A model generated the notes under the pieces. That model did not search any database, was not told the origin of the DNA, and saw only the letters and a program-made list of their open reading frames with translations. A program made the translations under genes and the position numbers. A DNA stretch of 64,000 nt from Nymphaea colorata (taxonomy: Eukaryota; Streptophyta; Magnoliopsida; Nymphaeales; Nymphaeaceae). Shown here in pieces: positions 59,299 through 64,000 of this stretch (the stretch's first letter is position 1; every line of letters starts with the position of its first letter). The stretch lies in contig NC_045142.1 of NCBI RefSeq assembly GCF_008831285.2, positions 25,061,876 through 25,125,875 of the forward strand. The letters run 5' to 3'.

Positions 59299-59382
<84 letters not shown>
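59299..59382. repeat. (TA)n microsatellite, about 42 units
   Basis: Uninterrupted alternating AT. The long open frame across it codes only Tyr-Ile repeats and is not a gene. Confidence 0.95.
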
Positions 59383-59385
<3 letters not shown>

Positions 59386-59439
59386 ATCAAACCACATAAA
59401 GAAAAAAAATATATATAGAACAAATTTTGTCATCCAACT

Positions 59440-59727
59440 AAGAATTCAGGTGGATTAGGATATAAAAGATTTCGGATTTTAAGTAAATATTGACCAGGTT
59501 TGGATTCAGTTTCTGATCAGATATAGGGTTAAATAAATAGTTGATACTCAATGTTTAGAATATGGTTTGGGTTTGATTTAAAAATTGGATTTGGGTATTG
59601 ATTTCAGATTTTGGATTTGAACATGGTATAGTTTTTTGTTCTTCCGAATTCAAATATGAATTCGAAAATGGATATGGTAAAGCACATACCATACTCAAAT
59701 CCGATTAATTGACGTTCCTAGACCCAG
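59440..59727. mobile_element. TCGGAT-rich MITE, truncated copy
   Basis: Made of repeated ggat and tttggatt words. It ends ccgattaattgacgttccta, which parallels the right end of the copy at 62553-62990 (ccgttgactttccta). No clear left end was found. Confidence 0.45.
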
Positions 59728-59734
59728 GGTTCCA

Positions 59735-59880
59735 GTCTACATGAGTGAGTAGTGTATCAGCTAGTACAATGCTCACACCCATTTGACGACTTGGAGTTAC
59801 ATATAACTCATGAGATTTGAATCGATGGCATGGAAGCACTTTCCCGGCCGCCAATCTGACCAGCTACTCTATACCTAAGT
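59735..59880 (-). mobile_element. SINE-like tRNA-derived head
   Basis: On the minus strand a box A-like TAGAGTAGCTGG (59860-59871) is followed after about 35 bases by a box B-like cgattcaaatctc (59812-59824), as in tRNA-derived SINEs. The 3' end was not defined. It abuts the GC-capped element copy 2. Confidence 0.4.
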
Positions 59881-60203
59881 CTGGGTATCAGGCCGGCCCG
59901 GCTTGACATCTAAAACTCGGCCCGGGCCTGGCCCAACTTGGAAAACCCGAGCTCGAGCCCAGCTCGATTAAATTAAAAATAATTTTTAATAATATAAAAT
60001 AATACATAAAAATAATTAATTATAATAAAATATTATATATATATTAATAAAAAAATTAAAAAATAATTATCAGTCTGGACCCGGGCTTATCAAGCCCACC
60101 TAGGCCGGCCTGATAATTTATCGGGTCGGCCCAGGTCTTGTTTTTTCGGGCCCGAGCCCCAGTTGGGCCGGGTACCTGGCGGCGGCTCGACCCGGTGCCC
60201 AAG
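59881..60203. mobile_element. GC-capped MITE-like element, copy 2
   Basis: It starts ctgggtatcaggccggcccg and ends cgacccggtgcccaag, whose reverse complement is cttgggcaccgggtcg. Between the GC-rich caps lies a core of almost pure A/T (about 59970-60070). Confidence 0.55.
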
Positions 60204-61046
60204 CTTATCTAACCCTTTGGGGATTAAAACATACACATTTAATATACGTTTTATTTTAATTGTTATTAAATTGAAGATCCATGGGTCAATCCTCCTTTGG
60301 TCACCAGCCCTGGCACCATGAATTTGTTAATGATGCCAAAACTATATGAGGCACATTAATATTTTAAATCCATAAAACACAGGCATCCTTGCAATTAACT
60401 ATGCTGTTAAAATAAAGATTCAATTTCTATAACAATACAAGTTTGTTGGGGCTCCACTTTCTAATATGATGTCTAACCAATGTAAGATTGAGGTATGAAA
60501 AGGATTATTTAATTGGGATTTAAATTTTTATTAGCAAGTTAAGATTAAGCATATATTCACTAAATCAAGCTAAGATCAATATTACAGGTGTTAACCTTTT
60601 TTACCTCCAGTAATTTGAACATATTAAATTTAAGCCTTCTATTTTTCCTTTTTATGAATTTACTATAACCATGCATGAAATTCTTAGACATGAGGAAAAC
60701 TGAACCTACATGGTCAAAACTTCACCAATATTTAGTTAACATACTTCAACGGACCATGGTTATAGCTAAGTTTTTTGAAACAATATGCTTTTTTTTTTGT
60801 TTAATTTAACTTATCTTGGATGTATTAATTTGGAAGTTAGGTTTAATGTCAAATCTGCTGACTTAAAGAACAGCATCATTTAGCACCTTGTCAGCTTGTA
60901 ATTTTTTAATCAATATATGGCAGAAACTGCCATCTTTCCTGGTTCTTAGAGATATACATTTTTAAGTTCTTTCAATTAGATATGTAAAAAATGCCTCCCC
61001 ACCAAACATTAACATGATTTAGACTGGTATGGCTTTTGAGGGGTAG

Positions 61047-61049
<3 letters not shown>

Positions 61050-61080
<31 letters not shown>

Positions 61081-61234
61081 GTTTTTACTTAAGAAAACCA
61101 CGCCAGGCAAGAAGGGCTCGCCTTTCACTCGGGGTCTAAAACCCCTAGACCATGCATCGGCTTTCGCAATTCGAACTAGCAACTGGTTGCCTACCAGCCA
61201 CCAACTTGACCAGTTGCGCCACACCCATCCGGGC
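61050..61234 (-). mobile_element. tRNA-derived SINE with (AAT)n tail
   Basis: Read on the minus strand it starts gcccggatgggtgtggcgca. Box A TGGCGCAACTGG is at 61210-61221 and box B GTTCGAATTGC at 61166-61176. These match the RNA polymerase III consensus TRGYNNARNNGG and GGTTCGANNCC well. The body continues to about 61085 and ends in a run of about ten AAT units (61050-61080). No acceptor stem folds it as a working tRNA, so a SINE is the better call. Target duplications were not seen. Confidence 0.65.
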
Positions 61235-61713
61235 AACTTTCGAGATCAGTTTGAACAGCAATTTCCTTCATGGCGGATTATAAATATTTATATTTTCTCT
61301 TATTTCTTAAGCTCAATATTAAATAAAATGTCAAGAAAAAAGGCTGATGACATTGGCAAACTTTTCGAATGGTATGGCCCTTGAGCTCAGGTGGAAGCAT
61401 TGGGTTTAAGTTGGATAAGGCTTATATGTGTTCCGATCCAAATTATCATCTACATCAAAGCTTTACAAATATGAAGCATAATTTCCACAAAAGCTTCGAA
61501 ATCTTAAATCAAATCGACATCAAGAGGAAGTAACAAACCATGCAGTTTACTTTTAAATCAAGAAATTCAAAGCGTTTTACAAAATTCTAGATAAAGCCTT
61601 AACCCTGCCACGGCAAAGCTTTGATAAATAAATAAACTTTTTTGTTTGATTATCAAATCAATGTCACTGGAATCCGTAGTCAAACAAATTTCACATTAGG
61701 GAGTCAAACCTGT

Positions 61714-62160
61714 GGGGCGTTTGATTACTCCATGTTTGAAATCCATGGATATGATATGGATTTGACGTGACATGTTTTAAATTTATGGCTCATCAAACTA
61801 AGGATTTTTTGTCAGACCTAAGATCCACACTTAGTCTAAGTGTTCTTATTTTATTTCTTTGCATTGAGAAAATGTTGAATTTAACATCGAAAAAGTGAGG
61901 ATTTGACCTTAAATTCACGGATCTCAAATCACGGCTGGTGTGGGCCACTGCCCACGCGAGCCCTAAAATTTTATATTGTGATTAAGTTGGACTTAGGTTC
62001 AACTAGGCCAGCAACATGTGGTGCCCACACTAGACCAAAGTGAGTGCTCTGCAACCACTCATTCTCTTAAGCGAGGGATCAGTTAATGCCCTTCAATCAA
62101 AATTTTCTGGGTCCTCCACTGAATCACGGGGATCCCAAATTTGATGCTATCAAACGCTCC
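61714..62160. mobile_element. MITE with GGRGCGTTTGAT ends
   Basis: It begins ggggcgtttgattactcc. The reverse complement of its end is ggagcgtttgatagcatc. About 20 of the first 31 bases pair, including an atcc at the inner edge of both repeats. The 447-base interior has no coding potential. The flanks show no convincing target duplication. Confidence 0.55.
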
Positions 62161-62552
62161 TAAAAGATCGATATTTAAGGCTTTGTTTTGAAGCTTATTT
62201 TGTGGGAAGATGTGGAAGGTATAGGAAAAGAAATGGCTCAATAACAAAGAGTTGTAAACGAGCAGGATTCAGTTGGGGTCAAACACTGGCAAAACAAAGT
62301 AAACTTAATCTAATGTAGTCAGATTTTAATTTTGAATTAAAAAATAAATCCCGATCTGATTTTACATGGGGTTTTTCTTTTCCTTAAAAAAAATGTTAAA
62401 TCAGCAATTAGTTCATCTATTTTATTGGAATCTAAAAAGCTATGTCAACGTCAAATTTAGTTTTAATTTGAATTTGCATCAAACTCTAATTTGGTTTGCT
62501 GACTTCTACCAAAATCACGTCACAAGAAAGACCACAGATATATAATTATGAA

Positions 62553-62990
62553 TAGGGATGTCAATATATTCGATTTGAATCGGATATCTGTCGGATCCGA
62601 TCCGAAAAAATCGGATATGAAAAAAATTAATATCTGATTAAGAAATCAGATCGGATTTGGATTTAATAAATAACATCTGATCGGATTTAGATTTGGATTC
62701 AGATATACATAAATATCCGATCAGATTCGGATCGAATTCATTTTTAAACAAATATCTTGTATCTAATGCTATTAAATTTTGAAAATTGACAAAATCTGGT
62801 TCAAAATTCGGATTCGGATATAAATATAAAAAACGGATTCGGGTTGTAAAATCGGATTTTGGATTCAGATATGACTTTATTTATTCGAAACCGAATTTGA
62901 ATCCAAATTCGAATGAAATATTTGAATATCCGAAAAAGTAGATATGATTAAGGATACATCCGATCCAAATCCAATCCGTTGACTTTCCTA
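62553..62990. mobile_element. TCGGAT-rich MITE, full copy
   Basis: It starts tagggatgtcaatatattcg and ends ccgttgactttccta, so the outer bases TAGGRANGTCAA are inverted copies. The interior is packed with cggat and gatccga words. A truncated relative lies at 59440-59727. Confidence 0.6.
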
Positions 62991-63477
62991 ACTCTGAATC
63001 TAAAGGTTTAAAATTGAAGCCTATCTCGTATTAAAACAACAGGAATTAGCCTTCTTCCGGCAAGTCGACGGAAAGCTCATGCCTGAGTCCTCGAAAGAGC
63101 ATTAATAATAACCCGTTGGGCCGTTTCATAACAAAAAAAACACTAACACAATATTCTATGAATCTACCAGGACGCCCTTTAGGTGCAAACCCTTGAGAAA
63201 TGCTCTATTTTTCTTGTTACATACAAGTTCAAACGCACATCAGAATTGAACCACAGCCCACTAGGCCAATCCCTTTGACTCTGTTCAAACTAGCTGAACT
63301 GAGATTAACAAAGTTCATTCAAAATTGGACGCAACTCAAGCTTCGTTAAAATAGAACAAAATACATCCTCTCTAGATGAAGCTCTAGCTTAGTTGATTCG
63401 GAACAAAATCTGCACCATCAGTTCGTTTCTTGGTCGTCCGGTTGTCTGTCTCCACCTCACCTCAAATTTAGAGAAAG

Positions 63478-63640
63478 ATGGTGATGTCATGGCATAGCTG
63501 GTCTAACTAACGATTGGTAAGAGTCCAGTTCCTGGTTCTATTCTCATGGGCATCAATTCTTTTTCAAGCTGGCCCTGGTTCGATTCTTATGTGCATCAAT
63601 TCTGGCTCAAACCGGTCAAACTATGGATATGAGGCAAGAA
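63478..63640 (+). mobile_element. SINE-like tRNA-derived head
   Basis: Box A-like TGGCATAGCTGG (63490-63501) is followed after 32 bases by box B-like GGTTCTATTCTCA (63534-63546). A second, partly repeated ggttcgattctta.gtgcatcaattct follows. The right end is unclear. Confidence 0.4.
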
Positions 63641-63666
63641 GCAAGGCATGGGGCCTTGAATTCCAG

Positions 63667-63887
63667 GGGTGGGCATCGGGCCGGGATGGCCCGGCTTGGC
63701 CCATTTAAAAATAAAAAATATTTTTAATTATAAAATAATGTTTTTAAATATAAAATATATTTATTAATAATAAATATATATTATTAAAACCCAAAAAATT
63801 ATAAAGTATATATATATTTTTTATACTTAAACGAGCCGAACCGGGCCGACCCGGGCCGGTCTATCGGTCCCGGCCCGACGCCCATCC
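63667..63887. mobile_element. GC-capped MITE-like element, copy 3
   Basis: It begins gggtgggcatcgggccggga and ends tcccggcccgacgcccatcc, a strong inverted repeat. The core is over 90 percent A/T by eye. 'ttgaattc' lies just outside both ends, which could be a target duplication. This is the best preserved of the three copies. Confidence 0.7.
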
Positions 63888-64000
63888 TTATTGAATTCTC
63901 ATTCCTCACTGAAGCGGTAACTCAAGAAATTGTTATCTTTTTGTTATACCAAAATTAAATTTTTAAAAATATTATATGCTAAATATAGATATTTTCCTTA

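Noticed and set aside
59067-59399. 110-residue open frame with Tyr-Ile repeats
   Set aside because: The C-terminal half is the translation of a (TA)n microsatellite.
61085-61234. A functional tRNA gene on the minus strand
   Set aside because: Box A and B are present, but no proper acceptor stem is formed and the sequence runs on into a body and an AAT tail, so it is a SINE.

Overview
This is a window of nuclear DNA from a flowering plant. Genes are split by many short GT-AG introns, spacers are AT-rich, (GA)n/(CT)n and (TA)n microsatellites are common, and the recognisable proteins are closest to angiosperm families (plant SR proteins, EID1, ESP1, CAP-D3). The repeat content (PIF/Harbinger, several MITE families, tRNA-derived SINE heads, an endogenous pararetrovirus) also fits. 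I cannot name the species.

Layout. 1.7-2.8 kb (-): an ER-type DnaJ/DUF1977 chaperone. 6.0-13.1 kb (+): a 12-exon SR30-type splicing factor with two long introns. 13.9-14.3 kb (+): a small unrecognised ORF. 15.4-17.6 kb (-): ESP1, a CstF64-like protein without an RRM. 19.3-19.85 kb: a GA-rich minisatellite. 20.8-21.9 kb (+): EID1, the phytochrome A pathway F-box protein. 25.3-30.2 kb: a MITE, a (TA)n tract, and a PIF/Harbinger element with an open transposase and a decayed Myb/SANT-like partner. 31.2-34.5 kb (-): isolated exons of a class 3 lipase and of exosome subunit RRP41, the latter frameshifted. 36.4-39.2 kb: a LINE scrap, 1 kb of TATATG-like low-complexity DNA, and a CT/GA-rich candidate first exon. 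44.6-50.6 kb (+): a decayed endogenous caulimovirid-like insertion. 51.0-57.6 kb (-): condensin II subunit CAP-D3, nine exons. 58-64 kb: gene-free and rich in microsatellites, MITEs and SINE-like sequences.

The intact genes are housekeeping or regulatory: RNA processing (SR30, ESP1), light signalling by ubiquitination (EID1), ER protein folding (DnaJ) and chromosome structure (CAP-D3). There is no operon-like arrangement; DnaJ/SR30 and ESP1/EID1 are divergent pairs and SR30/ESP1 converge. Exon boundaries were derived by hand from reading frames and GT-AG sites; for SR30, ESP1, CAP-D3 and the transposase the phases close exactly. I found no clearly novel system. The most worthwhile leads are a tandem duplication that copies an SR30 splice donor, the cluster of same-strand gene fragments at 31-34.5 kb, a three-copy ATAGTCACAAA-ended MITE family, a three-copy GC-capped element family, and the terminal redundancy of the viral insertion.
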